Shown here: positions 54,899 through 63,876 of the stretch, one piece after another
Numbering within the stretch: position 1 is the first letter of the stretch
How the letters are laid out: every line of letters starts with the position of its first letter
Source: Thermococcus sp.
GTDB lineage: Archaea > Methanobacteriota_B > Thermococci > Thermococcales > Thermococcaceae
Length of the DNA: 64,000 nt
NCBI RefSeq assembly: GCF_017656495.1
Contig: NZ_JACDNS010000002.1
Location: 1-64,000, forward strand
Reading direction: 5' to 3'
Position numbers and translations under genes: made by a program
Notes under the pieces: model-generated
The model's database searches: none
Told to the model about the DNA's origin: nothing
The model's input: only the letters and a program-made list of their open reading frames with translations

Positions 54899-56794
54899 TT
54901 ACTCTCCCTTCTCTTCCTTCAGTATCTTCTCGACGTCAAAGCCCTCCTCATATCTCTTCAGCTTTCTTTCGAAGAACTCCATGAAAAGCTTGTAGCGCTT
55001 TGCCCTGTGCCTTGGTGAACCCCTTATGCTGTGTCCATGTGCTCCTTTCTTGAAGATTGCAATGTAAGCCTCTTTTCCTAAATCCTTAAGCACATGATAG
55101 AACATAACGCTCTGATCGAGCGGACAGCGGTAATCTTCAAGGCTGTGGATGATAAGTATTGGGGCTTTAACATTCTCTGCATAGAATAGTGGGCTTAGCT
55201 TTTTGTAATTCTCGTTCTCAAGTGGATTGTCGCCGATAACTTCCTTGTCGAACCATAAGCCTATATCTGAGAAGGCATAGCTTGTCAACCAGTAGCTTAT
55301 GCCATTCTCACTTATTCCAGCTTTGAACAAGTCGCTCTGTGTTAGTGCCCAGTTCGTCATAAAGCCTCCATAGCTTATGCCTGTTATCCCAACTCTTTCG
55401 CAGTCGGCTTGAGGTTCAAGTTTAAAGAATTCTTCGATTCCGTTCATTATGTCTTGGAAGTCTTCTAAGCCCGTTCTCTCAAGAACTCTCAAGGCAAAAT
55501 CTTCATCGTAACCATTGCTTCCTCTTGGGTTGACGAAAACTATGTAGTATCCTTTGTCAGCCATTAGTTGCATTTCGTATTTGAAGTAATAGCCGTACAT
55601 CCCCTTTGGACCGCCATGAACAAACACTATAACGGGAGCTTTTTCGTCCTCTTTGATGTCAGGCTTGATGTACCAGCCGTCAAGCTCCAAATCAAGGGAC
55701 TTAAAGCGGAAGTGCTTTATTGGTCTCGTTTTGAGCTTCGCTAAAATTGGACCATTGTAATCAGTTATTTGCTTGAGCTCTCCGTCCCAGAGGAACACTT
55801 CGCTGAGCTTTGTGTCTGTCTGCTTTAGAAGAACAACTTTTCCATCGTTGCTCACATCAAATCCCATGATCCAAGCGTTCTCATCAACTATTGGAATCAG
55901 ATCATCTCCACTAAGCTTATACAATGAAACTTTTCCCTCTCTTGGACTCAAGAAGTAGAGGTTTCCTTCAGCATCGAGCTTTCCCTCCCAGTTGTTGTAA
56001 ATGAAGCGCTCTGTCAATGGCTTAACTTCTTTGCCATCCCAAAGGTAGAGGTAATCATGCTCGCTAATTTTTTCCTTTTTTGGCTTTCCTATGAGCAGAA
56101 CATTCTTTCCATTGGAGTCAATTGCTGCAAATGACACTTTTTCGAATACCTTCTCGCTCTCTCCATCTTTATAGCGGTATATGTCGTAGAACTTGAAGAA
56201 CTGAGGCTTGTTGTCTTCTCTGTGAGGAACGTTGTAGATTATCTCATCTCCATGCCAAATTCCAGAGGAAAATTTATCAGTTGTGAACTCGTCTAAAATC
56301 TCCTCTCCTTCGGTGTCATAAATCCAAAAAGTTGTTTTTTCGCCATCGAAGAAGCCCTTGTTGTCAAACCACACCGGAACATCGTCTTCAAATATAAAGT
56401 CCTCATCTTCTCTTCTCTTAAAGCCAGTAATTAGCAAACGTCTGTCATCGTCGTTCCAGCTCACATTGAGGATATTCTTAGTCTCCATGAGCTTCTTGGC
56501 ACTCATTGACCTTAAATCCACGAGCCATAGCTCGCTTGTCTTTTTCTCTTCATTGGGTCTTACAAAGCTCATCTTTGTTCCGCTTGGAGAGAATCGAGGT
56601 ATTGAGGCATTCTCTATAAACTTTCTAACTCCACTTTCAAGCTCTTCAATGACGATTGTGTTTTCATATTTGTTATCTTTGAGGTTTGCTTTTGTCAGAA
56701 CATAGGCTATCTGTTTTCCATTCTTAGAAATCCTTACATCGCTCAAATAAGAGAACTTGACAAAAGTTTTCTCATTCCATTCGATTTTGTTCAT
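54899..56794 (-). CDS. Acylaminoacyl peptidase/S9 prolyl-oligopeptidase family
   Basis: A 631-aa cytosolic serine peptidase, very close to the characterised Pyrococcus acylaminoacyl peptidase. An N-terminal seven-blade beta-propeller (about 1-370) gates the active site. The alpha/beta-hydrolase domain carries the nucleophile in GISYGG, the Asp in SLEDYRCPLDQ and the His in GAHGHS. HGGPKGMYG forms the oxyanion region. It removes N-acylated residues or degrades short peptides. Full length, with all catalytic residues intact. Confidence 0.95.
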   Translation of the reverse strand: MNKIEWNEKTFVKFSYLSDVRISKNGKQIAYVLTKANLKDNKYENTIVIEELESGVRKFIENASIPRFSPSGTKMSFVRPNEEKKTSELWLVDLRSMSAKKLMETKNILNVSWNDDDRRLLITGFKRREDEDFIFEDDVPVWFDNKGFFDGEKTTFWIYDTEGEEILDEFTTDKFSSGIWHGDEIIYNVPHREDNKPQFFKFYDIYRYKDGESEKVFEKVSFAAIDSNGKNVLLIGKPKKEKISEHDYLYLWDGKEVKPLTERFIYNNWEGKLDAEGNLYFLSPREGKVSLYKLSGDDLIPIVDENAWIMGFDVSNDGKVVLLKQTDTKLSEVFLWDGELKQITDYNGPILAKLKTRPIKHFRFKSLDLELDGWYIKPDIKEDEKAPVIVFVHGGPKGMYGYYFKYEMQLMADKGYYIVFVNPRGSNGYDEDFALRVLERTGLEDFQDIMNGIEEFFKLEPQADCERVGITGISYGGFMTNWALTQSDLFKAGISENGISYWLTSYAFSDIGLWFDKEVIGDNPLENENYKKLSPLFYAENVKAPILIIHSLEDYRCPLDQSVMFYHVLKDLGKEAYIAIFKKGAHGHSIRGSPRHRAKRYKLFMEFFERKLKRYEEGFDVEKILKEEKGE

Positions 56795-56867
56795 AACGCT
56801 ACCACCTATATTTAGGGAATCTTTAAAAGTATTTAAAATTTAACCATTTTTTGCGGGGTGAAAAAAT

Positions 56868-57185
56868 ATGAAGGTAGAATACAGAATTGGTTTAATTCTA
56901 TTCATTGGTCTTATAGTTTCGGTAATCTTGAGAACATATGCTGGAATTGTCATCGCAGCATTGGGGATTCCATTTTACCTCGCATACATAGCAAGAGAAC
57001 AGAACATTTTGGCCAAATCAAGGCTGTTTGACAAGGATTTATTCTTAATGATGGGATTAACGGTTCTTGTGATATTGGCTTTTGAGTATTTTGCAGATCC
57101 CAGAATAGGTTTGATTGCAATGGCTGTTGTTATTCCCCTAGCAATATACGGTGTTGACAGATTAAAGGCTGGAAATAAGAGTTAA
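56868..57185 (+). CDS. Small membrane protein, unknown function
   Basis: A 105-aa protein composed of about four hydrophobic segments (approximately 8-24, 26-42, 58-76, 80-95) with short charged loops (YIAREQNILAKSRLFDKD). I recognise no family. It has its own upstream TATA-like AAGTATTTAAA (56826-56836) and a ribosome-site-like GGGGTG. The 3' end overlaps the convergent kinase gene by 24 bases. Confidence 0.72.
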   Translation: MKVEYRIGLILFIGLIVSVILRTYAGIVIAALGIPFYLAYIAREQNILAKSRLFDKDLFLMMGLTVLVILAFEYFADPRIGLIAMAVVIPLAIYGVDRLKAGNKS

Positions 57186-57812
57186 AATCTTTTTGACATT
57201 TTTGCTTTCTTTATATTCCCTTAGAGCTTTTCTCAATTCTGCTAAGAATTCCTTATTTATCCCAAATTTCTTCCGAATCCTCTTTGATATGGCATTTTCA
57301 TTCAAAAACAGCATTGCCATGGCAGATGTTAAGTTCTTGGGCTTTCTCCTCGTGCTGGCTTTTTCAAAGTCAATTATCCATACGGTTTTCCCAATTATAA
57401 TATGCTTTCCCCCTTGAATCTGCCCATGATCTATACCAAGAACATCGAGTTTATGAGTCTTTTTTGCAATTTCGATTAAATGGTGCTTTTCAATATCTGC
57501 ATACAGCAGAGGTTCTCCCTCAGCAAACTCTCTCACCAAGTACTCCTTTCCTTCGAAAGTTCCGTAGTCTATAAGTTCTGGGGCTATGTCGTGTCCTTCG
57601 AGTAGCTTTAGGATTTCTGCCTCTCTTTTGAAATTTTTGCGTGGAGTATCTTCTCTCTCAAGCTTCACAATGACCTTCTTCTCTCCTATTTTTCCAAGAA
57701 AAACTAGACTTGTGGTTCCCTTTGAATAAAAGGTTAGCTCTTCTATGCCTTTTTCTCTCATAAACTTTTTGAATCGTTCTATTCTTTCTCTGCTAATTAG
57801 ACACTCAATCAT
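57162..57812 (-). CDS. RIO/Bud32-like serine/threonine protein kinase (COG2112)
   Basis: A 216-aa minimal kinase. The N lobe has a glycine-poor loop followed by KKVIVKLERED with the ATP-binding Lys near residue 47. The catalytic loop reads LGIDHGQIQGGKHI in place of HxDxxxxN, and VWIIDFEKAS supplies the metal-binding DFE. This pattern fits the predicted archaeal kinase family COG2112, related to RIO and Bud32. Its substrates are not known. It is full length for the family, with no partner gene beside it. Confidence 0.85.
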   Translation of the reverse strand: MIECLISRERIERFKKFMREKGIEELTFYSKGTTSLVFLGKIGEKKVIVKLEREDTPRKNFKREAEILKLLEGHDIAPELIDYGTFEGKEYLVREFAEGEPLLYADIEKHHLIEIAKKTHKLDVLGIDHGQIQGGKHIIIGKTVWIIDFEKASTRRKPKNLTSAMAMLFLNENAISKRIRKKFGINKEFLAELRKALREYKESKNVKKILTLISSL

Positions 57813-57977
57813 GGCACTTCTAAATTCTTATAGCTGGGTTTAAAATATATATCTTTGGACTTAAGTTAGCTCTGTTTTTAAAGAGTTCAGCTGAATTTTG
57901 ACACGATTCATTAATTTGTATTCACCTTTCCGATAGTCTTAAATATCTCAGAAACAAACTATAAATTGGTGGTAAAC

Positions 57978-58205
57978 ATGGTGACAGCATTTATTTTGAT
58001 GGTGACAGCCGCTGGAAAGGAAAGAGAAGTTATGGAGAAACTTTTGGCCATGCCCGAAGTTAAAGAAGCTTATGTGGTTTATGGAGAGTACGATTTAATC
58101 GTTAAAGTTGAGACAGACACACTCAAGGACCTAGACCAGTTCATAACAGAAAAAATAAGAAAAATGCCTGAAATACAAATGACATCAACAATGATTGCAA
58201 TTTGA
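57978..58205 (+). CDS. Stand-alone RAM (Lrp ligand-binding) domain protein
   Basis: A 75-aa SARD-type protein equal to the effector domain of Lrp/AsnC regulators, without a helix-turn-helix. Segments MPEVKEAYVVYGEYDLIVKVE and a final TSTMIAI strand fit the RAM fold. It is a paralogue of the protein at 23933, with the same length and matching landmarks. The ATG at 57978 follows GGTGG. It converges on the PhoU-like gene, 12 bases from its stop. Confidence 0.88.
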   Translation: MVTAFILMVTAAGKEREVMEKLLAMPEVKEAYVVYGEYDLIVKVETDTLKDLDQFITEKIRKMPEIQMTSTMIAI

Positions 58206-58217
58206 TGCTTTCCTTCT

Positions 58218-58892
58218 TCATTTGTTCATCATGAGCCTTATTCTCTCTGCTGAGTCCTTGGCTTTATCTGAGATATTACTAAGTGTTCTTGCTATGTTTA
58301 GGATGTAAAATCCATCTCCCCAGCTGAGTTTATCTTCGTTTTCAAAAACGAGTTTCATGAGCTTCGTGTCAAGCCCATCTATTTTGTTCTCAACACTTTC
58401 TATCTCCTTTATCAGCTCATATTCCTTCTCAATTTCTTTTTCACTGAAGCCGCTCTCAATTACAGTATCCATCTGGACTATTGCTTTGTGAACGAGCTTC
58501 GCAGCTTTAATGCTTTCCTTCCCCATCTTTAAGATAATTTCTTTGATTTCTTCTGGAATCTCTTTGGGCCTCTTTATGAGCAGCCATTTTGCAGTGTCTT
58601 CAGCAGCATCTGCTATCTTATCCTGCATGTGGAGGTACTCAAGAATGTCATTTCTGTTTACTGGCATGAAGAGCTTTGTCGTTAAGCTGTCTCTAATTTC
58701 TTCCTTAATTCTATCAGCAATATCTTCCAAGTTGTCAACTTCAATCGCTACTTTTTCCATTTCGTCATATTTTTTATCATACCACAGCTCAAGGGCTCTC
58801 TCAAGAGTTTCCACAGTATCTAACACGACTTCAGCATGCTTTATTAAAGGCTTAAATGGGCTTTTCGCAAAGAGCTTAGTCCAAACTTGCAT
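58218..58892 (-). CDS. PhoU-like phosphate regulator (DUF47)
   Basis: A 224-aa all-helical protein of the DUF47/TIGR00153 family, distant relatives of PhoU that accompany PiT phosphate transporters. Charged residues in ELWYDKKYDEMEK and HMQDKIADAAEDTAKW form the conserved metal-binding helices. It begins one base after the transporter stop, so the two genes form one unit. The likely role is to regulate uptake according to phosphate status. Confidence 0.9.
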   Translation of the reverse strand: MQVWTKLFAKSPFKPLIKHAEVVLDTVETLERALELWYDKKYDEMEKVAIEVDNLEDIADRIKEEIRDSLTTKLFMPVNRNDILEYLHMQDKIADAAEDTAKWLLIKRPKEIPEEIKEIILKMGKESIKAAKLVHKAIVQMDTVIESGFSEKEIEKEYELIKEIESVENKIDGLDTKLMKLVFENEDKLSWGDGFYILNIARTLSNISDKAKDSAERIRLMMNK

Positions 58893-58893
58893 C

Positions 58894-60120
58894 TCATCCC
58901 ACCACCATCAAAATCTTAAATATTATTCCGCTGACAATAGCAGCTATTGGCACGGTTACAAACCATGAAATTATTATATCTTTAACAATGTCCTTGTTTA
59001 TTGCTTTTACCCCCCTTGCCAATCCTACACCAATGACCGCTCCAACTACTGTGTGTGTAGTTGAAATTGGGAGTCCAAGCCATGAGGCAATTAAAACAAC
59101 GGTTGCTGCTGAGAAGTCAATGCTAAAGCCTCTTGTGTTTGTCAGCTCTGTGATTTTCTTCCCAACAGTTTCCATGACCTTGTAACCGTATGTGGCGACA
59201 CCAACTGCAATTCCCAAACCACCCATTGCCAAAATCCATCTTGGCACAGGAACCTTCATTCCAGCAAGCCCCATTGTGGCGACGGCATAAACCGCTGCCA
59301 CTGGGCCGATTGCGTTGGCAACGTCATTGGCTCCGTGGGATAGAGCAACATAAGCTGATGTTAGAACTTGAACTTTCTTAAATATTGCTTCTGCGCCAAG
59401 ATAAGGATCTGCAATTCTGAAATTCCTTCTTAAAACCACAAGACTTATGAGAAATGCAGCAAATCCGGATGGAACTCCGAACTTTACGATTGCTGTCAGC
59501 AGGGATTTCCCATGAAGGACTTTTATATAGAACATTGAGCCAATTACAACAAATGCTAGTCCAATCCAGACTGGAGAGTAGTTTTTAGCACTTTTTACTG
59601 GATCTCCACTTTGCAAAATTGTCTTTGAGATTGCTTTAAAGATGACAAATGCCATTATTGCTCCAAAGACTGGTGAGAGAATCCAGCTAGCAATCACTTG
59701 AGCCATCTTGCCCCAGTTGACTATTCCCATACCTGCATAGACAATTCCATATCCAACTATCCCACCAATAATGGAATGTGTTGTGGATACTGGCAACCCG
59801 AATTTTGTCGCTATGAGAAGCCACAAAGCAGCGGCAAGTAAAGCTGCTATCGAACCGTAGATTAGAACAGTTGGTTCTGTTATTTGAGATAGGTCGATTA
59901 TGCCTTTTCTTATAGTTTCTGTAACGCTCTTTCCAAAGAAATAAGCTCCAGTGAACTCTAAAATCCCGGCAATTATAACTGCCTGCTTTGGAGTTATTGC
60001 TCCAGCTCCAACAGCAGTGCTCATGGAATTTGCAGCATCATTTGCTCCTATTGCCCAAGCCATGAAAAGACCAACAGCAATTGTGATGAAGAGCCATGGA
60101 TCTGTGAGGGCTTCGATCAC
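58894..60120 (-). CDS. pitA: Inorganic phosphate transporter, PiT family
   Basis: A 408-aa cation-coupled phosphate permease with about ten membrane segments. The two inverted PD001131 signatures are present: GANDAANSMSTAVGAGAI near residue 25 and HGANDVANAIGPVAAVY near 265, with PVSTTHSI and PISTTHTV as paired motifs. The start is the GTG at 60120 with GGTGATAA just upstream. TATA-like TATATAG/TTTATATAG sequences lie around 60196-60215. It is coupled to the PhoU-like gene downstream. Confidence 0.94.
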   Translation of the reverse strand: MIEALTDPWLFITIAVGLFMAWAIGANDAANSMSTAVGAGAITPKQAVIIAGILEFTGAYFFGKSVTETIRKGIIDLSQITEPTVLIYGSIAALLAAALWLLIATKFGLPVSTTHSIIGGIVGYGIVYAGMGIVNWGKMAQVIASWILSPVFGAIMAFVIFKAISKTILQSGDPVKSAKNYSPVWIGLAFVVIGSMFYIKVLHGKSLLTAIVKFGVPSGFAAFLISLVVLRRNFRIADPYLGAEAIFKKVQVLTSAYVALSHGANDVANAIGPVAAVYAVATMGLAGMKVPVPRWILAMGGLGIAVGVATYGYKVMETVGKKITELTNTRGFSIDFSAATVVLIASWLGLPISTTHTVVGAVIGVGLARGVKAINKDIVKDIIISWFVTVPIAAIVSGIIFKILMVVG

Positions 60121-60234
60121 TTATCACCACCAAGAAACCGTCAGCTGGAGAATATAAATAGCTTGTCGAAATAGAATATAGCCGAATACCATCATCTATA
60201 TAAACTATATAGAAAAGATGCAAAAATAAAAAGT

Positions 60235-60396
60235 TCACCATTCCTCTTCTTCCCACTCTTCCTCCTCTTCCCAGTCCTCCTCCCATTCTTCCTCTTCCCA
60301 CTCTTCTTCCCAATCCTCTTCCCAGTCTTCAAATTCCTCTTCTTCAAAGAACTCCTCTTCTATCTCTTCAACTTTCTTTTTCTTTGGAGGTTGCAT
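60235..60396 (-). CDS. 53-residue Glu/Trp-repeat acidic micro-protein
   Basis: This small gene has a strong GAGGAGGTGAG ribosome site five bases from its ATG. It encodes MQPPKKKKVEEIEEE, then only acidic and aromatic residues, with tryptophans spaced every four to six positions (EDWEEDWEEEW and so on) until the stop. Net charge is about minus 30, with eight Trp and a short basic head. No known family is apparent to me. The repeat could form an acidic, Trp-studded helix or a disordered binder of a basic or glycan surface. A glycine/arginine-rich frame on the same bases is its shadow. Confidence 0.75.
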   Translation of the reverse strand: MQPPKKKKVEEIEEEFFEEEEFEDWEEDWEEEWEEEEWEEDWEEEEEWEEEEW

Positions 60397-60482
60397 GTTC
60401 TCACCTCCTCAATTGTCTTTCTGCATTATGACTTTAAGAACTTTTCGTTAATAAAAGAATAGTATAAAGAATAAAAGAAGGG

Positions 60483-62147
60483 TTAGCTGACCTTTATAGG
60501 CTCAACTTGGATTCCTCCATCCACGGAAATCTTGACGTAGTGGTAGAATCCTCCTTCCTCGGGCTTAGCATATAACGGAGCTCCTCCTCCACCGGTTACT
60601 ACAAAGTAGACTCCGTTCTTTTCTCCGTACCAGTAGATGTGGATGTGGCTGAATATTCCAAAGGCGTTGTATTCTTTCATTAGGTTGAGCAGTTTCTCTC
60701 CCTCGCTGGACTTCATTGAATGATCTCCTCCGGGTCTTGGATCAACTGGAGGTGTATGCATAACAATTATTGGCTTTTTGTGGAGTTTCTTTGCTTTCTC
60801 AAGTTCATTTTCAAGCCATTTCCACTGAGAAGCACTTAATGAGTATCCATTTTCAACGTTGTTCATGAAAATGAAGTAGTAGTTTCCAAGTATAAAGGAA
60901 TAATCTGTTGGTCCAAAGTATTTATGGTATACATTAATTCCTTCTCCCTGGTACTCGTGATTGCCTACTGCTATGAAAACGGGTTTATTGAACTTCCAGG
61001 CTTTAAGTAACTCTCCCCACTCCTCGACTTTTCCGGAATAAACCAAATCTCCCCCGTCAATTATGAAGGCTCCACTATCATTGTTCATAGCATCTCTAAC
61101 TTTTAAGAATGCCTCCGGAACTTTTTTTCCACTTCCAGGCCTGTGATCACCAAAAGCTAAGAAAGTGAAGTTTTCAAGATTCTTTGCCTGGATTACAAAG
61201 TGTTCCTCATTTGTTGTAAGCTTAATCCAAGTGTCTCCAGTCTCTGCATTCTCTGGAATCTCCATAATGCTTGGATTTATATTTTCGATAACGTAAGTTA
61301 TCTTCGCTCCGTTTCCGTTTTTAACCTCAACACTCACATTAAAGCTCAAAGCATAGATATAAACCCTTGAGCCGTTGACATATCTGATGAATCCTCCACT
61401 GACTGTTATATTCTCTCCATCAACAATGCGCCAGTTGTAAATAAACGGCTCCCTAAAGTAAATCTCGTTAATTGTCCAGTATTCGCCATTTTCTGGAATT
61501 CCATTCCAGTTGTTGTCCCCTATTTCCTTCAGCACAATACCTTCAAAATCTCCTCTTCTCAGAATATATGTTACTTTTGGCTTTCTCTTTCCTTCTTTAA
61601 TTTCTAAAGCGTATTCCAATGCAGCACCTATTCCAGCTTTTCCATTACCGGTAAAGATTAGTCTATCGTTGTTATCCTCTTTGTAGGCCACAATCATGCC
61701 AATATCTTGGCCGACGAACTTATAGCCAACTTTGTAAAGGACATAGCCGAAATAGTCGTTGATTGTAATCAGCATTGGCTTTCCTCTCAAAAGCTCTCGG
61801 GCATCTTTTGGGCTTAAAATTGCAATTCCACTCTCAAACTCACTTGCAGGTTTTATTTGAGCATTTGGGAAGTAATGCTTTGCTAAATCCTCATATCCCT
61901 TGCTAACATAAACTACACTTGTATCAAAAAGCTTCCACCAATTTCCGATTATCTCGCCACGCTTGTATTCCTTGAAGTTAATTCCTTGAGCTTGAGTCTG
62001 TGTTGGTGTGGAAGTTGTTATTTGTGTCTCACTTGGCTTTTCTTGAGTTGCAATTTGAGTAGTTTCTGTTGAAGTTGTTCCTTTCTGGGTACATCCTGCT
62101 GAGAAGATAATCAGTCCTATTAAAAGCAACACGAAAAGCTTTCTCAT
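60483..62147 (-). CDS. Secreted lipoprotein metallophosphoesterase
   Basis: A 554-aa surface protein. The lipoprotein signal ends at Cys20 (SAGC), followed by a Thr/Gln-rich linker to about residue 60. A novel N-terminal region of about 230 residues follows, then a calcineurin-type phosphoesterase domain: FGDHRPG near 335, DGGDLVYSG near 370, GNHEYQG near 398, and IVMHTPP and FSHIHIYWYG near the end supply the dinuclear metal ligands. Substrate could be phosphate esters or nucleotides outside the cell. The ATG at 62147 follows GGTGA; 9 bases of upstream in-frame alternatives are less likely. Confidence 0.88.
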   Translation of the reverse strand: MRKLFVLLLIGLIIFSAGCTQKGTTSTETTQIATQEKPSETQITTSTPTQTQAQGINFKEYKRGEIIGNWWKLFDTSVVYVSKGYEDLAKHYFPNAQIKPASEFESGIAILSPKDARELLRGKPMLITINDYFGYVLYKVGYKFVGQDIGMIVAYKEDNNDRLIFTGNGKAGIGAALEYALEIKEGKRKPKVTYILRRGDFEGIVLKEIGDNNWNGIPENGEYWTINEIYFREPFIYNWRIVDGENITVSGGFIRYVNGSRVYIYALSFNVSVEVKNGNGAKITYVIENINPSIMEIPENAETGDTWIKLTTNEEHFVIQAKNLENFTFLAFGDHRPGSGKKVPEAFLKVRDAMNNDSGAFIIDGGDLVYSGKVEEWGELLKAWKFNKPVFIAVGNHEYQGEGINVYHKYFGPTDYSFILGNYYFIFMNNVENGYSLSASQWKWLENELEKAKKLHKKPIIVMHTPPVDPRPGGDHSMKSSEGEKLLNLMKEYNAFGIFSHIHIYWYGEKNGVYFVVTGGGGAPLYAKPEEGGFYHYVKISVDGGIQVEPIKVS

Positions 62148-62203
62148 GTTTTTCACCAAAAACCCTAAGTAGTTCAAAACTTAAAGACCTTTGGGTGACA
62201 GAA

Positions 62204-62575
62204 ATGTTCGTTGGGCATTATCTTGATGTTGAAGAAAAGGAAGTTACAATAGAAGGGGTTGAGAAAACAACAATAAGATGGCTTGTTTCCCCAAAAGTTG
62301 GGGCAAAGAATTTTGCGATGAGATATTTTGTTATTAAGAAAGGAGGGAAAATCCCTACACATCAGCATCCATGGGAGCATGAAATATTTGTAGTCAAGGG
62401 GGAGGGGTACATAACAAATGGGAGAAAGATGGTAAAAGTTGTTCCGGGCAGCTTTCTGTATATACCTCCAAATGAACCCCATGGATATGAGAATCCAGAT
62501 TCGGAGACCTTTGAGTTCCTTTGTATAATACCTGTAACTGAGAAGAGTGTTCCTCCGGAGGAGAGGGGAGATTAA
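62204..62575 (+). CDS. Cupin-domain protein
   Basis: A 123-aa single-domain cupin. The metal-binding motifs are HQHPWEHEIFVVKGEG (motif 1, near residues 50-65) and PPNEPHGYENP (motif 2, near 88-98). Small cupins bind a metal and act as isomerases, dioxygenases or sugar/auxin-like sensors; nothing narrows this. The ATG at 62204 follows GGGTGA. It is divergent from the phosphoesterase lipoprotein, 56 bases away. Confidence 0.88.
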   Translation: MFVGHYLDVEEKEVTIEGVEKTTIRWLVSPKVGAKNFAMRYFVIKKGGKIPTHQHPWEHEIFVVKGEGYITNGRKMVKVVPGSFLYIPPNEPHGYENPDSETFEFLCIIPVTEKSVPPEERGD

Positions 62576-62650
62576 CATTTCCTTTTAAACTTTTTCTTCT
62601 CTTCCGCAACATTTTTAAATAGCTTTTTCTAAACTCAAGGCGGGCTTTTA

Positions 62651-63328
62651 ATGATAGCTGATGAGAGATGGAAAGGTGTTTATTCCTTTGAGGACTCACC
62701 ATTTTTGATGGAGATTCTTACAGAGCTCAGAGATAAGAATACGGGTGCAATAGAGTTCAGAAAAGGCTTAGTAAAGCTTGGCAGATATATGGGTTATGAG
62801 CTAACAAAAACAATGGACGTTGAAACTGTTGAAATTGAAACACCGTTGGAGAAGACAGAGGGCATAGTTGTTAAAGACAGGAAGAATGTAGTAATTGTTA
62901 CAGTTCTCAGAGCAGCAATTCCATTGATGGAGGGCTTGATAAAAGTTCTCGAGCATGCAAGGGTTGGTATAGTTTCTGCATCAAGAGGCAAAGCGCCAAA
63001 GTTTGAGATAGAAATGAATTACATTAAGATTCCAGAAATTAAGCCTGAAGACACTGTAATAATTGCAGACCCCATGATTGCGACTGGGTCAACATTACTA
63101 AAGGTCATTGAGGAAGTTAGGAAGTATGGAACCCCAAAGAGGATTATAGTTCTCGGAGTTTTGGCAGCACCAGAAGGGATAAGCAAAATTAAGGCAACAT
63201 ACCCAGAAGTTGAAATCTTTGTAGCAAAGATTGATAGAGAACTGAATGATCACGGCTACATTCTTCCGGGACTGGGAGATGCTGGAGATAGAGCTTTTGG
63301 TGCACCAATTAAAATAGCGAAAAAATAA
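62651..63328 (+). CDS. upp: Uracil phosphoribosyltransferase
   Basis: A 225-aa salvage enzyme forming UMP from uracil and PRPP. The PRPP loop is [11 protein letters not shown] near residues 140-150, [10 protein letters not shown] near 87-96 and the uracil-contact region [16 protein letters not shown] near the C terminus are diagnostic. A core promoter TTTTTAAATAGC lies at about 62612-62622. The following Lrp gene starts 33 bases after its stop. Confidence 0.95.
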   Translation: MIADERWKGVYSFEDSPFLMEILTELRDKNTGAIEFRKGLVKLGRYMGYELTKTMDVETVEIETPLEKTEGIVVKDRKNVVIVTVLRAAIPLMEGLIKVLEHARVGIVSASRGKAPKFEIEMNYIKIPEIKPEDTVIIADPMIATGSTLLKVIEEVRKYGTPKRIIVLGVLAAPEGISKIKATYPEVEIFVAKIDRELNDHGYILPGLGDAGDRAFGAPIKIAKK

Positions 63329-63361
63329 TAACCTTTCTCTTTCTATTTCCTTTGAGTGAAA

Positions 63362-63853
63362 ATGGTGGGCATAGATGAAAAAGATGAAGAAATTCTCAGA
63401 GAGCTTAGGAAGAATGGCAGGGCTACTCTGACAGAGTTGGGAAGAAAAGTAGGGCTTTCACCAGCAAGTATAAAGAACAGAATTGAAAAGCTGGAAAGCT
63501 TAGGTGCTATCAAAGGGTACTCTGCAATAGTTGATCCAACTTTTCTAAATGAGTTTGTTCAGGCAATAATTGAGGTTGAGCTTCTTAATGATAATGAGGA
63601 AGTCGACAAACTGCTTTATAACATAAGCCAGCTTGACAATGTTATTGGCGTTTACCGGAAGACGGGAGAGTTTCAAGTTTTAATAAGGGCAAACTTTAAA
63701 GATATCTCCCAGCTTAAGGAATTTGTAAGAAATCTTTCTTCCAAATATCTTAAAAAGAGTATGAAAAGGGCTAGGGTATCAGTTATCATAGATGCTTTTA
63801 AGGAGAATGGGGTTGTTCTGTATAGGGAAAGGCGTTCAAGAAGGAGAAGGTAG
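63362..63853 (+). CDS. Lrp/AsnC family transcriptional regulator
   Basis: A protein of about 163 aa with a typical N-terminal helix-turn-helix (LTELGRKVGLSPASIKNRIEKLESLG, about 18-45) and C-terminal RAM domain (about 65-145). The C terminus is unusually basic (YRERRSRRRR), which may add DNA contact. The ATG at 63362 is the preferred start; GTG at 63356 or 63365 are alternatives. It is the fourth Lrp-like factor of full size in the window when the double-domain protein is counted with the two classical ones. Confidence 0.88.
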   Translation: MVGIDEKDEEILRELRKNGRATLTELGRKVGLSPASIKNRIEKLESLGAIKGYSAIVDPTFLNEFVQAIIEVELLNDNEEVDKLLYNISQLDNVIGVYRKTGEFQVLIRANFKDISQLKEFVRNLSSKYLKKSMKRARVSVIIDAFKENGVVLYRERRSRRRR

Positions 63854-63876
63854 TGCAATAAGTTCAGGTGATTTCA

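Noticed and set aside
54776-55018. Short plus-strand frame after the CPBP gene
   Set aside because: Most of it is antisense to the 3' end of the S9 peptidase, and its composition mirrors that gene.
60038-60313. A Gly/Arg-rich minus-strand frame
   Set aside because: It is the out-of-frame reading of the Glu/Trp micro-protein GAA/GAG/TGG repeats and continues into the phosphate transporter.
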